The position numbers were made by a program, and so were the translations under genes. A stretch of 64,000 nucleotides of DNA from Coriobacteriia bacterium (GTDB lineage: Bacteria > Actinomycetota > Coriobacteriia > Coriobacteriales > RUG033). Position 1 is the first letter of the stretch. Every line of letters begins with the position of its first letter. Below are positions 22,746 to 33,040 of this stretch, one piece after another. A model generated the notes under the pieces. That model ran no database searches. It was not told where the DNA came from and saw only the letters and a list, made by a program, of their open reading frames with translations. Location of the stretch: positions 1-64,000 of the forward strand of contig JAATFL010000012.1 in the NCBI GenBank assembly GCA_015655215.1, written 5' to 3'.

Positions 22746-22883
22746 GGTGTACCCATGGATAAGATATGATGGTCCCATGCTTGAAATGCGGTTTTTCCAA
22801 GTTTTAGCCTACGTATGGACCTCGGTCTCTTGAGATGCAGGTGCATCCGACCATGGACGTACGTACCAAGACGGGAGTAGAAC

Positions 22884-24365
22884 ATGGACGAGCAGGGAAC
22901 GGGTCACCAGGTGGAACGAGAGGGTGCATCGGGAGCGGACACCACCACAGGCCTTCCTGCGGTCGCTCCGGAGACGCTCCCCGGGATGTACGCGTCCGCA
23001 GCCCCTCAGGGTGAAACGGCCGACCAGCCATTCCGTGCCCTGGAGGCCCAGAGGGCGCAGCGCCGACGCAAGCGCTCCATCAAGATCATCGCGACGGTCG
23101 TCATCGTCGTGGTCATCGCCTTCGCGGGGGCGTTGGCGATCCGCGCCAAACTCCTTTCCAATGCGGCCGCCGCCACCACCGTCTCGACGGGCACCGTGAC
23201 TAGGGGCGACTTCGACAAGGAGGTGAGCGGTACCGGCAAACTCAATCCCGTCAACTCCGTCACCGTCACCCCCGAGGTCACCGACGGGGTCGTCACCTCG
23301 GTCAGCGTGGCACAGGGGGACACCGTCTCGGCGGGGCAGGTTCTCTTCACGATGTCCTCCGACACGATCAGCAAGACGATGACCACGGCGCAGCAGGGGC
23401 TCGACTCGGCCAACCTCGCACTCAAGCAAGCGCAGGCAGGTGTCTCGTCGGCGCAGAGCGCCGTCACCCAGGCCGAGAGTGCCCGTCAGTCGGCCATCGA
23501 TACCTATGACGGCAACCTGTCGACAGCCCAGCAGCAACTCGCCGCCGCGCAGGCCGCAGGGGATGCGGCGGCCATCGCCAAGGCGCAGGAGTCCCTGGCG
23601 TCGCTCGGTTCCCTCAACACCTCCTCGCTTGACTCAGCGGTCGACTCGGCCACATCCGGTGTCACCAGCGCGCAGAACGCCGTCGACACCGCCAGTCTGG
23701 CTCAGTCCCAAGCTAAAAGCTCGTATGACTCCGCCGTGGCCGCTTCCGACAAGCTCAACGTCACGGCCTCTATCTCGGGGCAGATAACCGTCCTCAACGT
23801 CGAGGTGGGCACCTCGCTTGCGGCCCTCACCACCGCCGGGAAGACGGCCTGTCAGATCGCCGACCTCTCGAAGATGGTCATGACGTTGCCGGTCAACGAG
23901 ATAGATATCAGCACGGTCGCGACGGGGCAGGCCGCAATGGTCGAGGTCGATGCCATCACCGGCCTCACGCTCAACGCAACGGTGGACAAGGTTGCCGCCA
24001 CCACCACCTCGTCGAGCACCTCGTCCGCGACCTCATCCCTGAATACGACATCGGTCGGGGTGGTCACCTACGACGTCAACCTGCTCATCTCCAACCCCGA
24101 CCCTCGCCTCAAGCCAGGCATGTCCGCGACGGCCACCATCCTGTTCAAACACTACACCGACGTGCTCCAGGTACCCCTCACGTCATTGCAAGGTTCGACG
24201 GGCGACCAGCACGTCACCGTGCAGGACGCCGATGGAACCACGCATGACGTACCCGTCACGGTTGTGACGAGCGACGATCTCACCGCGGTGGTCGAGGGCG
24301 ACCTCGCCGACGGTGACACGGTCACCACACCGTTCGCCACCTCCTCCTCGACCTCACTCCTTTAG
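22884..24365 (+). CDS. HlyD/MacA-type periplasmic adaptor-like protein
   Basis: GTVTRGDFDKEVSGTGKLNPVNSVTVTPEVTDGVVTSVSVAQGDTVSAGQVLF biotinyl-lipoyl motif; coiled coil; followed by ABC ATPase and permease. Confidence 0.86.
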   Translation: MDEQGTGHQVEREGASGADTTTGLPAVAPETLPGMYASAAPQGETADQPFRALEAQRAQRRRKRSIKIIATVVIVVVIAFAGALAIRAKLLSNAAAATTVSTGTVTRGDFDKEVSGTGKLNPVNSVTVTPEVTDGVVTSVSVAQGDTVSAGQVLFTMSSDTISKTMTTAQQGLDSANLALKQAQAGVSSAQSAVTQAESARQSAIDTYDGNLSTAQQQLAAAQAAGDAAAIAKAQESLASLGSLNTSSLDSAVDSATSGVTSAQNAVDTASLAQSQAKSSYDSAVAASDKLNVTASISGQITVLNVEVGTSLAALTTAGKTACQIADLSKMVMTLPVNEIDISTVATGQAAMVEVDAITGLTLNATVDKVAATTTSSSTSSATSSLNTTSVGVVTYDVNLLISNPDPRLKPGMSATATILFKHYTDVLQVPLTSLQGSTGDQHVTVQDADGTTHDVPVTVVTSDDLTAVVEGDLADGDTVTTPFATSSSTSLL

Positions 24366-24373
24366 GGGTTGAC

Positions 24374-25303
24374 ATGAACCCAATCGTCCTCGATGCACGT
24401 AATCTGCATCGCATCTACGAGACCAAGGCGGGACAGACCCACGCACTGCGCGGCGTCACGCTCAGCGTGCGCCAAGGTGAGTTCGTCGCCATCATGGGGC
24501 CGTCCGGGTCCGGTAAGTCCACGCTCATGAATACGCTGGGGTGTCTGGACACACCCACCTCCGGGCAGTACTTCCTGGAAGGCGTGGACATCGCGGCCTA
24601 CACGGCAGACGAGCTTGCCGACGTGCGTGCTCACCGACTTGGCTTCGTGTTCCAGTCATTCAACCTGCTGCCTCGCGCCACGGTGCTGCGCAACGTGATG
24701 CTCCCGCTCATCTACACCGACATTCCCGTACGTGAGCGTGAGGCGCGCGCACTGCGCGCCCTTCAGGGCGTTGACCTTCAGGAGGACTACTACGACCATC
24801 GTTCCAACGAGCTCTCCGGTGGTCAGATGCAGCGTGTCGCCATCGCCCGAGCCTTGGTCAACGACCCGGCGCTCATACTGGCCGACGAGCCCACGGGCAA
24901 CCTGGACACCGCTACGGGGGATATGGTGCTCGACACGTTCGAGCGCTTGCGCTCCGAGGGCCGTACCATCGTCCTCATCACGCACGAGCCCGGCGTCGCC
25001 GCCCACGCCGATCGTACGGTGCACATCCGCGATGGCCGGTTGTGGGATGCAGCCACCGGTCTCTTCCTCGATGCGGTCGTCGCCCCCGATGTCCCCGGTG
25101 GGCCGCAGCGTGTCTTCCTCTCCGCCGATGGCGCGGTCGCGGCACCTGCGAGGGGGGACGTCGCCGACCGGCGGGTCATCGATGCCGTGCCTTCCGTCGC
25201 GCAGGTGGGTGTCGAGGGCGGTCCCGGGGTTCTCGGCGCCGTTCAGGTCGATGCACCCGTCGGCGTTCGTCCAATCGCACCCAGAGGAGGTGACGTTCGA
25301 TGA
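24374..25303 (+). CDS. ABC transporter ATP-binding protein (MacB/LolD-type)
   Basis: Walker [13 protein letters not shown], signature [16 protein letters not shown], Walker [13 protein letters not shown]. Confidence 0.94.
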   Translation: MNPIVLDARNLHRIYETKAGQTHALRGVTLSVRQGEFVAIMGPSGSGKSTLMNTLGCLDTPTSGQYFLEGVDIAAYTADELADVRAHRLGFVFQSFNLLPRATVLRNVMLPLIYTDIPVREREARALRALQGVDLQEDYYDHRSNELSGGQMQRVAIARALVNDPALILADEPTGNLDTATGDMVLDTFERLRSEGRTIVLITHEPGVAAHADRTVHIRDGRLWDAATGLFLDAVVAPDVPGGPQRVFLSADGAVAAPARGDVADRRVIDAVPSVAQVGVEGGPGVLGAVQVDAPVGVRPIAPRGGDVR

Positions 25304-26508
25304 AGATCAGGGACCTGTCGTATGAGACCTTCTCGGCGCTCGGTGCCAACAAGTCCCGTTCCGCGCTCACCATTCTGGGGATCGTCATCGGCATCGCGGC
25401 CGTCATCGCCATGACGTCTCTCATCGGTGGCATCCAGCAGAGCCTCGTGAGCAGCATGGGGCTCTCGCAGGCCCATTCCATCTACGTCTACACCACCGAC
25501 GTGGCCACCCCTCTCACGACGGATGTCCTCGCCGACGTGAAGGACAGCGTCTCCAACGTCGATTTCGTTACCGGCACGGCTTCCGCGTCAGCCGCCGTCA
25601 AGTCGGACAGCGCCTCCTCGAGCATATCCATAACCGGTGCCGAGTCGACGTACTTTACCGCCGAGGGCTCCAAGCTCACGTTGGGCAGGTTCATCTCCGA
25701 CGAGGACGACCTCGCCGCGCGTCGCGTGATCGTGCTCGGGACCTCTACCGTCAAGAGCCTGTTCGGGTCGGAGGATTACAACTGCGTCGGCAAGCAGGTC
25801 ACGATCGGCTCCGACAAGTACACGGTCATCGGTGTGGTCGATAGCAGCTCATCGAGCTCGTTGAGCTCCATCTCGGGAGCTGCGTACATCCCTCTCAAGA
25901 CGTTGCAGCAGCGCCTTACCGGAACCACGACGCTCGACCAGGCCATCGTCTACGCCTCGGAGGGTGCGAACACCACCACGGTCACCAACGACACGAAGGC
26001 ATTCCTCACCACCCGCCTCCATCTCACCGATGTCGACAAGCAGATCACCGTCATGTCGATGCAGCAGATCGCATCGAGCCTTGACTCGCTCATGACCGCC
26101 TTCTCGGTGCTCATGGGGGCCATCGCCGGAATCTCGCTCTTCGTGGGTGGCATCGGCATCATGAACATGATGCTCACCAACGTGACGGAGCGCATCCGGG
26201 AGATCGGGCTGCGCATGTCGCTCGGTGCCCGGGGTCGCGACATCACGATGCAGTTCCTCTCGGAATCGATCGTGCTTTGCGTGATCGGGGGAATCCTGGG
26301 TATCATCGTGGGGTATCTGACGGCGTGGATGCTCGGGTTCCTCGTCACCCTCTTCGAGCCGAGCATGTCGAGTTTCGCGCCGGCCATCTCATCCACGGCC
26401 ATCGCCGTCGCCGTCGGGGTCTGCGTGCTCATCGGCATCGTGTTTGGCTACTACCCGGCGAAGCGCGCGGCGAAGCTCAACCCCGTCGAGGCACTGCGCT
26501 ACCAGTGA
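25300..26508 (+). CDS. ABC transporter permease (MacB/FtsX type)
   Basis: LGANKSRSALTILGIVIGIAAVIAMTSL, FVGGIGIMNMMLTNVTERIREIGLRMSLGA, YPAKRAAKLNPVEALRYQ. Confidence 0.94.
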   Translation: MKIRDLSYETFSALGANKSRSALTILGIVIGIAAVIAMTSLIGGIQQSLVSSMGLSQAHSIYVYTTDVATPLTTDVLADVKDSVSNVDFVTGTASASAAVKSDSASSSISITGAESTYFTAEGSKLTLGRFISDEDDLAARRVIVLGTSTVKSLFGSEDYNCVGKQVTIGSDKYTVIGVVDSSSSSSLSSISGAAYIPLKTLQQRLTGTTTLDQAIVYASEGANTTTVTNDTKAFLTTRLHLTDVDKQITVMSMQQIASSLDSLMTAFSVLMGAIAGISLFVGGIGIMNMMLTNVTERIREIGLRMSLGARGRDITMQFLSESIVLCVIGGILGIIVGYLTAWMLGFLVTLFEPSMSSFAPAISSTAIAVAVGVCVLIGIVFGYYPAKRAAKLNPVEALRYQ

Positions 26509-26580
26509 CGACGTGCCTCTAGGGGGACGCGACGTACCTGCACGATGGAGTACGTGTCCGACGTCGCGACGCCCTGCCGC

Positions 26581-27780
26581 CTATCGGGTGAGGCCGCGTC
26601 TCGCCCCGGCCTCGACGAGCCGAGCCAGGCTCTCCTCGATGATCGCGGTGGGGGCGGCGAGGTTCCAGCGCTCGAACCCGCTGCCCCCGGTCCCGAAGAG
26701 GGTGCCCTCGTCGAGCATCAGGCCCGCTTCATCGAGCATGAAACGTCCAAGCTCCTCGGCGCCCATCCCGAGCTTGCGCCAATCGTTCCAGGCGAGATAG
26801 GTTCCCTCGAGCGGGAAGCAGGCCACCTGCGGGAAGTGCTCGTGAATGGTCGTGGTGAGGAGTTCGTCGTTCGTGCGGATGAGGTCGAGCAGGTCGGCGA
26901 CCCAGGGTGCGCCCTGGGTGTAGGCCGCTATCGTGGCGACGCGCGAGAAGTAGGGTATCCCATAGGGAACCGTACGCCCAGCCTCCCTCGCATAGACGTT
27001 GCGGAGACCATCGTCCGGGATGATGATGTTGGAGTTCACCAGACCGGCAAGGTTGAACGTCTTGCTCACCGCGGTGCAGACGATGCAGTTTCCCGCAGCC
27101 TTTTCGGTAAGGGTACCCATCGAGGTAAGCGGCGTCTCACCTAAGATGATGTCGCCGTGGATCTCGTCGGAGACGATGACGACCCCGTGCTCGAGGCATA
27201 TGGCGACGACGTCCTCGAGCTCCGTGCGCTCCCAGACGCGGCCGACCGGGTTATGGGGGTTGCACAGCAGCAGCAGCTTCGAGCGGGGGTCGGCCGCCTT
27301 CCGCTCGAGGTCGTCGAGGTCCATGCGATAGCGGCCCCCTGCCCCAACCACCAGGGGGTTCTCCACGATGACGCGGTCGTTTTGGCGTGGTGCTGCCAAA
27401 AAGGGGTAGTAGACGGGTGGCTGGACGATGACGCCGTCCCCTGGCTGCGTGAACGCGCGTATCGCGAGTTTGAGTGCGACGATGACCCCGGGTGTCGTGA
27501 CGATCCAGGATGGTCGCACCTCCCAATCGTGTTGTGTGCTCATCCAGTTCACCACCGCGTCCTGGTAGATGCCGTCGGAGTCGGTATAGCCGTAGATGCC
27601 GTGGTGGGCCGCCTCGCAGATGGCATGCTCGATGCAAGGTGCCACACGTAACTCCATGTCGGCGACCGAGAGGGGAGGGTATCCGGCGACGGAAAGCGCG
27701 TTGGGGCGAGCGTCCCACTTGGCCGATCCGGTGAAGCTGCGATCGATACGTGAGGTGAGGTCGAAGGTGTGTGCGGGCAT
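26581..27780 (-). CDS. PLP-dependent aminotransferase/cystathionine beta-lyase, MalY/PatB type
   Basis: KWD...NALSVADMELRV..CIEHAICEAAHHGIYGYT, NPHNPVGRVW, SDEIHGDIILG, TAVSKTFNLAGL. Confidence 0.9.
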   Translation of the reverse strand: MPAHTFDLTSRIDRSFTGSAKWDARPNALSVAGYPPLSVADMELRVAPCIEHAICEAAHHGIYGYTDSDGIYQDAVVNWMSTQHDWEVRPSWIVTTPGVIVALKLAIRAFTQPGDGVIVQPPVYYPFLAAPRQNDRVIVENPLVVGAGGRYRMDLDDLERKAADPRSKLLLLCNPHNPVGRVWERTELEDVVAICLEHGVVIVSDEIHGDIILGETPLTSMGTLTEKAAGNCIVCTAVSKTFNLAGLVNSNIIIPDDGLRNVYAREAGRTVPYGIPYFSRVATIAAYTQGAPWVADLLDLIRTNDELLTTTIHEHFPQVACFPLEGTYLAWNDWRKLGMGAEELGRFMLDEAGLMLDEGTLFGTGGSGFERWNLAAPTAIIEESLARLVEAGARRGLTR

Positions 27781-27890
27781 GGCATTCCTTTGCTGGCGGG
27801 ATCGGCATCGATGGTGGTCGGTGCGACGACCGTACGTGAGTTTGACGGGTACACTGTAGCATCCGTTCGCCGCGTGGGGCGAGGCCCTTC

Positions 27891-27919
27891 TCGACAAAGC
27901 GACGGTCGCCTGCTAGTAT
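27891..27919 (+). promoter_or_regulatory. Predicted sigma70-type promoter for infC operon
   Basis: TCGACA (27891-27896), 17-bp spacer, TAGTAT (27914-27919) ahead of the infC leader. Confidence 0.5.
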
Positions 27920-27976
27920 TTCCCCTTGAAGTGAAGTCATTCACGACTTCCACCTTTCGGCACAGGTAGGCCGTCT

Positions 27977-28043
27977 GGTCAAGAACGAATATCTCGAGAG
28001 AGCATTCGCTTTGACCTGCCCACCATGTGGCGCAGGTTTTTTT
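27977..28043 (+). promoter_or_regulatory. infC leader attenuator (antiterminator/terminator hairpins)
   Basis: GGTCAA...TTGACC hairpin (27977-28016) overlaps the 5' arm of terminator ACCTGC-CCAC-CAT-GTGG-C-GCAGGT followed by T7 (28014-28043). Confidence 0.65.
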
Positions 28044-28088
28044 CATTCGTCGAGACGGCTATCGCCGTCGCCAAGGAGGTGAGCGGCA

Positions 28089-28637
28089 ATAGCCAATCAA
28101 GAGACCCGGATCAATGAAGAGATTCGCATCTCGAAGTGCAGACTCATTGGCGTAGATGGAAGTCAGCTTGGTATCTTCGCCCTTGCCGACGCACAGCGTG
28201 TTGCCGATGATCAGGGACTCGACCTCGTCGAGATCGCTCCCTTGGGCGATCCACCCGTATGCCGCATCATGGATTACGGGAAGTTCAAGTACGAGCAGGC
28301 CATGAAGGCCAAGCAGGCTCGGAAGAACCAGACGAAGATCGAGCTCAAGGAGATGAAGTTCCGGCCCAAGATCGACGTCGGTGACTACACCACCAAGAAG
28401 AAGCACATCGAGCGCTTTTTAAGCGATGGCAACAAGGTCAAGGTGACGATCATGTTCCGTGGCCGAGAGATGGCGCATCCCGAACTCGGTCTCAACATCC
28501 TCGAGAAACTCGCCGCCGAACTGGTCGAGAAAGCGAGCGTGGAAGCACAGCCCAAGCTTGAGGGCCGCAACATGCACATGCTTCTCACTCCAGTCGCGAG
28601 CAGGAAAGACGATGTCTCGGCATCAGGGAAAGCATAA
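28089..28637 (+). CDS. infC: Translation initiation factor IF-3, with apparent AUA start
   Basis: (AUA)[34 protein letters not shown]..., conserved [26 protein letters not shown]; in-frame TGA at 28080-28082, SD AAGGAGG upstream; ORF track begins at 28242. Confidence 0.9.
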   Translation: MANQETRINEEIRISKCRLIGVDGSQLGIFALADAQRVADDQGLDLVEIAPLGDPPVCRIMDYGKFKYEQAMKAKQARKNQTKIELKEMKFRPKIDVGDYTTKKKHIERFLSDGNKVKVTIMFRGREMAHPELGLNILEKLAAELVEKASVEAQPKLEGRNMHMLLTPVASRKDDVSASGKA

Positions 28638-28650
28638 AGGAGAGAACGAC

Positions 28651-28845
28651 ATGCCAAAGATGAAGACCCGCAAAAGCGCGGCCAAGCGTTTCCGCACCAC
28701 CGGCACGGGGAAGCTCATGCGAGCCAGGGCGTTCAAGAGCCACATCCTCACCAAGAAGTCACCCAAGCGCATCCGCGGTTTCCGCAAGGAGAGCGGTGTC
28801 GCTGCGTCCGATGTCAAGATGGTTTCTCGTAACCTCGGCATCTAA
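28651..28845 (+). CDS. rpmI: 50S ribosomal protein L35
   Basis: [42 protein letters not shown]. Confidence 0.96.
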   Translation: MPKMKTRKSAAKRFRTTGTGKLMRARAFKSHILTKKSPKRIRGFRKESGVAASDVKMVSRNLGI

Positions 28846-28887
28846 CCGCCACGTAGTCATCTGTTGTCGATAGAGGAGTGAAGCCAT

Positions 28888-29241
28888 ATGCCCCGCGTAA
28901 AGCGTGCCGTCAATGCCCACAAGAAGCGCCGTACCGTCCTCGCCCGTGCGAAGGGTTATTACGGTGCAAAGTCCCGCAGCTATCGCAAGGCGAAGGAGCA
29001 GGTCCAGCACTCGCTCCAGTACGCCTATCGCGATCGTCGCAACAAGAAGCGCGATATCCGTCACCTCTGGATCATCCGCATCAACGCCGCCGCACGTCTG
29101 AGCGGCTTGTCGTACTCCAGGTTCATGAACGGACTCAAGAAGTCCGGCGTCGTGCTCGACCGCAAGGTCCTCGCCGAGATGGCCGTGAGTGACCCTCCTG
29201 CCTTTGCCGGTCTGGTCGAGGTTGCCAAGAAGGCTCTCTAG
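28888..29241 (+). CDS. rplT: 50S ribosomal protein L20
   Basis: [62 protein letters not shown]. Confidence 0.97.
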   Translation: MPRVKRAVNAHKKRRTVLARAKGYYGAKSRSYRKAKEQVQHSLQYAYRDRRNKKRDIRHLWIIRINAAARLSGLSYSRFMNGLKKSGVVLDRKVLAEMAVSDPPAFAGLVEVAKKAL

Positions 29242-29322
29242 CATCTTCTCCTCGTGAGAGAGAGGATGTCGTGGCGAGTGCCATGTGCGCTGTCGTGAAA
29301 CGCCGCTGGAGATGCGTCATTC

Positions 29323-29352
29323 CGTATCGGCCCTCATATGAGGGCCGATACG
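29323..29352 (+). terminator. Perfect 30-bp palindrome downstream of rplT
   Basis: CGTATCGGCCCTCAT/ATGAGGGCCGATACG; 15-bp arms, no long T tract. Confidence 0.6.
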
Positions 29353-29488
29353 TATCTCTACATACATGTTGGGAAATGACGTGATACAGTAAGTTCGCAA
29401 TGGTTTCAGGCATGGTTTCGTGCGCGCTCACGATGGCCGTGCGCCTATGGCAACGATGGCTGCGATGCGTCGAGAGGATGTGTGAGCA

Positions 29489-29809
29489 GTGGCGAATCGC
29501 GAATACCGCCCCCAGCCCCGCAAGCGTTCTTCAAACGATGGGCGCACGATGGAATCCCATCTTGACTCGGCATACTCCGATTACAACAGCCATGGCTACT
29601 CGTTGCATAGCCCGCTCCCGGGAAGTTCGAACGAGCTCCCGCGTCAAAGCCCCATCCTCTGGCAACCATCCAACGCGAACAAGGCTCGCGTCTTCACACG
29701 CCGCCATGTACCCAAGCTGCTCATCTTCGTCCTGGTGCTGATCGCCGTCGCCATCGGCGTCGTCTACTTCGTCCTCCGCAGCAAGGGCATCATCACGGTG
29801 AACCTGTAG
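29489..29809 (+). CDS. Small single-TM membrane protein, unknown function
   Basis: C-terminal TM HVPKLLIFVLVLIAVAIGVVYFVL; hydrophilic N-terminus. Confidence 0.5.
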   Translation: MANREYRPQPRKRSSNDGRTMESHLDSAYSDYNSHGYSLHSPLPGSSNELPRQSPILWQPSNANKARVFTRRHVPKLLIFVLVLIAVAIGVVYFVLRSKGIITVNL

Positions 29810-29826
29810 AAGCGGTCTGCTCGCGA

Positions 29827-30015
29827 CTAGTGCACAAGGGTCACGAGCAGATACACGCAGCCGAGATATCCGCAGGCGAGGACGATGATCACCGCCGTGG
29901 TGTTCATGAGTGCGTGGTCGTGTCTGCGTGCACCCACGATGAATACGATGAAGGTGATGACGATGATAGCCGCTACGACGATTGCCGACCATATGCTCAG
30001 GGTTTTGATGTCCAC
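29827..30015 (-). CDS. Small two-TM membrane protein, unknown function
   Basis: GTG start with SD GGGAGG; VDIKTLSIWSAIVVAAIIVITFIVFIVGARRHDHALMNTTAVIIVLACGYLGCVYLLVTLVH. Confidence 0.5.
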   Translation of the reverse strand: MDIKTLSIWSAIVVAAIIVITFIVFIVGARRHDHALMNTTAVIIVLACGYLGCVYLLVTLVH

Positions 30016-30060
30016 TTGCGCCTCCCAGCTTTCCAACTGCCTATTCTCGACTCGATTCAC

Positions 30061-30066
30061 TATAAT
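30061..30066 (+). promoter_or_regulatory. Candidate -10 element (TATAAT) for dlt operon
   Basis: Exact TATAAT about 60 bp upstream of the dltA start; no clear -35. Confidence 0.4.
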
Positions 30067-30128
30067 GATTCGCATCGTCTCGGTGCTTGCGCCGGAAACG
30101 GCCGTCCCTCGAATCACAAGGATGCACG

Positions 30129-31808
30129 TTGAATCTACTTCATGAGATAGCTTTCAATTCGATGCGTTTCCCCCAACGGGTTGCCGCGACGAACACGACC
30201 GAATCGATGACCTATCGTCAACTCTGGAGCGCCTCCGACCTCCTCGCAACACGACTCGACGAGCTGTTGGGCACCCAGGACCTGACGCCCATCGTGGTCT
30301 ACGGACACAAGTCCCCGATGATGCTCGTCTGCTTCCTCGCGTGCGCCAAATCCGGGCGAGCCTATGTTCCCACGGATGTCTCCGTGCCTGACCAGCGTGT
30401 CCTCAACATCATCGACCAGGTAGGTCCCCGCATCGTACTCTCAACCGTGGCGTGGGAGGGTGGAAAGGCGGCCCTCGTGTCGCAGGCACCCGCTCCACAC
30501 CTCGTGGGCCGTGACGAACTCGACACCCTTCTCGATCTCGCCCTACGCGGCGGGCAGGTGCCGACCTACCCCGTTCAACGGCAGGTCTCGGGCGATGATC
30601 TCTTCTATCTGATCTTCACTTCCGGATCGACCGGGGAACCCAAGGGCGTGATGGTCACCGCGGATTGCGTGGACGCGTTCTACCCCTGGGCGCTTTCGCT
30701 CGCCACGGCTCAATCCCAGCAGACGTCGCCGTTCACGTTCCTCAACCAGGCCCCCTTCTCGTTTGACCTTTCCGTCTACGAGCTCACGATGTCCCTCGCC
30801 TCGGGCGGAACGCTCTTCTGCCTCACGGCCGATCACCTGGCGCATATGCGCCAACTCTTCGACGCTCTCGCTCGCTCCTCGGTCGACGTCTGGGTGTCCA
30901 CGCCCTCGTTTGCCACGATGTGCCTTGCGGACCGTTCGTTCGATGCGACGCTCTTGCCCAGGTTGCGTACGTTCATCTTCTGCGGCGAGTCGCTTCCCAA
31001 CCAGACGGCGGCCAAGCTGCTCGTACGGTTTCCCGCTGCTCGCGTCGTCAACTCCTATGGTCCCACCGAGTCCACCGTGGCCGTGAGCGCCGTCGAGATC
31101 ACGGCCGAGATGGCCGCTGCGACCCAACCGCTGCCGGTGGGCTATCCTCGCCCTGGCACGCGCATCGACATCCTCGAGCGCGGGGCCTCTACATCAACGG
31201 CCGTATCGTCCACCGGCTTGGTGGGCGAGGTGCTCATCACCGGTGACACCGTCGCAAAGGGGTATTGGGGTCGAGACGATCTTACGGCGGAGGTGTTCTC
31301 CGCCGCTGGCATCGATGTCCGGAAGGCCCCCGAGGTCGCCGATGGTGCCATGTGCCATGATACGGAGAGGTCCGGTTTGATACCGGCGCTTGCCGCCGCG
31401 ACCGCATCGGTGCGTTCGTATCGCACGGGCGATCGTGGATGGTTTGACGAGAGCGGGATGTTGCACTACCTCGGCCGCATCGATTCCCAGGTCAAGATGG
31501 ATGGCTATCGGATCGAGCTGTGCGAGATACAAAGCCAGCTTGAGCGGTTGTCGTATGTTCGTGCCGCGTGCGTGGTCCCGGTGATGCGGAACGGCATCGT
31601 GAGTCGGTTGGCCGCCGCGATCGAACTCGATGGTGACATCGCGCTTCTTGGCGATACGGAGCTTGCAGCCAAGCTTCACGTGAAGGAGGATCTCAGGCTC
31701 GTGTTGCCACACTACATGGTACCGAGGACCATCGCGTTCATCGACGAGATGCCCATGACGCCCAACGGCAAGGCCGATTGCAAGCGGCTTTCCGCGCGTT
31801 TCAAGTAG
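30129..31808 (+). CDS. dltA: D-alanine--D-alanyl carrier protein ligase
   Basis: AMP-binding FYLIFTSGSTGEPKGVMVT, NSYGPTESTVAVS, SYRTGDRGWFDESGMLHYLGRIDSQVKMDGYRIEL; next to dltB/dltC; probable TTG start. Confidence 0.92.
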   Translation: MNLLHEIAFNSMRFPQRVAATNTTESMTYRQLWSASDLLATRLDELLGTQDLTPIVVYGHKSPMMLVCFLACAKSGRAYVPTDVSVPDQRVLNIIDQVGPRIVLSTVAWEGGKAALVSQAPAPHLVGRDELDTLLDLALRGGQVPTYPVQRQVSGDDLFYLIFTSGSTGEPKGVMVTADCVDAFYPWALSLATAQSQQTSPFTFLNQAPFSFDLSVYELTMSLASGGTLFCLTADHLAHMRQLFDALARSSVDVWVSTPSFATMCLADRSFDATLLPRLRTFIFCGESLPNQTAAKLLVRFPAARVVNSYGPTESTVAVSAVEITAEMAAATQPLPVGYPRPGTRIDILERGASTSTAVSSTGLVGEVLITGDTVAKGYWGRDDLTAEVFSAAGIDVRKAPEVADGAMCHDTERSGLIPALAAATASVRSYRTGDRGWFDESGMLHYLGRIDSQVKMDGYRIELCEIQSQLERLSYVRAACVVPVMRNGIVSRLAAAIELDGDIALLGDTELAAKLHVKEDLRLVLPHYMVPRTIAFIDEMPMTPNGKADCKRLSARFK

Positions 31809-31813
31809 CGCCG

Positions 31814-32986
31814 ATGAACTTTTACGTCGACCAGTCCTTCTTCCTCGTCCTCGCTGCCGTCGCCATCCCGGCCGTGGTGCTGGGCGTACGCGGCAAGCAT
31901 ATCGCCCCCTACGGCTTCGCGGTCTCCCTCCTCTTCTTGGTGTTGCTGTTCTACAAGGATGTGGGAAGTGGCGTCCATCTGCTCATCTACATCGCCCTCG
32001 AGACGGTGATCGCCTTCATGGCCTTGCGGTATCGTCGACGTCACGGCAAGAGGCAGTCGCTCTTCTACCTCGCGGTCATCCTGAGCATCGCCCCGCTCGT
32101 CACCTACAAGGTGGGTGCGGTCTTCTCGGCAAGCCTGCTGGGATTCCTGGGTATCTCGTACATCACCTTCAAGTCGGTCCAGGTGATCATGGAGATCCAC
32201 GATGGCCTCATCGAGAGGATGTCCCCTTACGAGTATTGGGGATTCCTCCTGTTCTTCGCATCGTTCACCTCGGGACCCATTGACCGGTCCCGTCGCTTTG
32301 ACGAAGAGATGCATCGCACCTATGAGCGTAGCGAGTACCTAGACTTGCTCTCAAAGGGTCTGTTCTGGCTGTTGCTTGGCGCTGTCTACAAGATGGTGCT
32401 CTCCGGGTTCTTCTATCAAAACTACGTGCCGGTTGCCTTCGATGTGACGGCGGTGGGCCCCAGTATCCTCGATGCGATCAAGAACGCATACGCCTATGGG
32501 TTCTATATGTTCTTTGACTTTGCCGGGTACACGCTCATGGCGATGGGTGCCGCGGCCATCTTCGGGGTCCATCTGCCGGCTAACTTCAAGTACCCCTTCA
32601 AATCACTCGACATCAAGGATTTTTGGAACCGCTGGCATATCACCCTTTCGTCTTGGCTTCGGGACTTCGTGTTCATGCGCATCGTCCGTACCTCGGTGCG
32701 TCACAAGTGGTTCGCCTCGCGTATCACGACCGCCTGCCTGGGCTACATGGCCAACATGACCCTCATGGGGTTTTGGCACGGCATCACGCCCGACTACATC
32801 ATCTACGGTCTCTACCACGGCGTGCTCCTTTCGGCGACCGAGGTGTACCAGAAGAAGTCGAAGTTCTATAGACGCCATAAGGATTCCGTGATGTATCAGC
32901 TGGCCTCATGGTTTATCACCATCAACCTCGTTATGCTGGGATTTGCGATCTTCTCCGGCGAGTTGGCGAAGCTCATGACGGGGTGA
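31814..32986 (+). CDS. dltB: MBOAT protein DltB
   Basis: GISYITFKSVQVIMEIHDG, FKYPFKSLDIKDFWNRWHITLSSWLRDFVFMRI, MGFWHGITPDYIIYGLYHG. Confidence 0.95.
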   Translation: MNFYVDQSFFLVLAAVAIPAVVLGVRGKHIAPYGFAVSLLFLVLLFYKDVGSGVHLLIYIALETVIAFMALRYRRRHGKRQSLFYLAVILSIAPLVTYKVGAVFSASLLGFLGISYITFKSVQVIMEIHDGLIERMSPYEYWGFLLFFASFTSGPIDRSRRFDEEMHRTYERSEYLDLLSKGLFWLLLGAVYKMVLSGFFYQNYVPVAFDVTAVGPSILDAIKNAYAYGFYMFFDFAGYTLMAMGAAAIFGVHLPANFKYPFKSLDIKDFWNRWHITLSSWLRDFVFMRIVRTSVRHKWFASRITTACLGYMANMTLMGFWHGITPDYIIYGLYHGVLLSATEVYQKKSKFYRRHKDSVMYQLASWFITINLVMLGFAIFSGELAKLMTG

Positions 32987-33040
32987 TGCTAGGATTGTAC
33001 CGACGGGATGCCGTCTTGACGACGCGACGATGGAAAGGAC

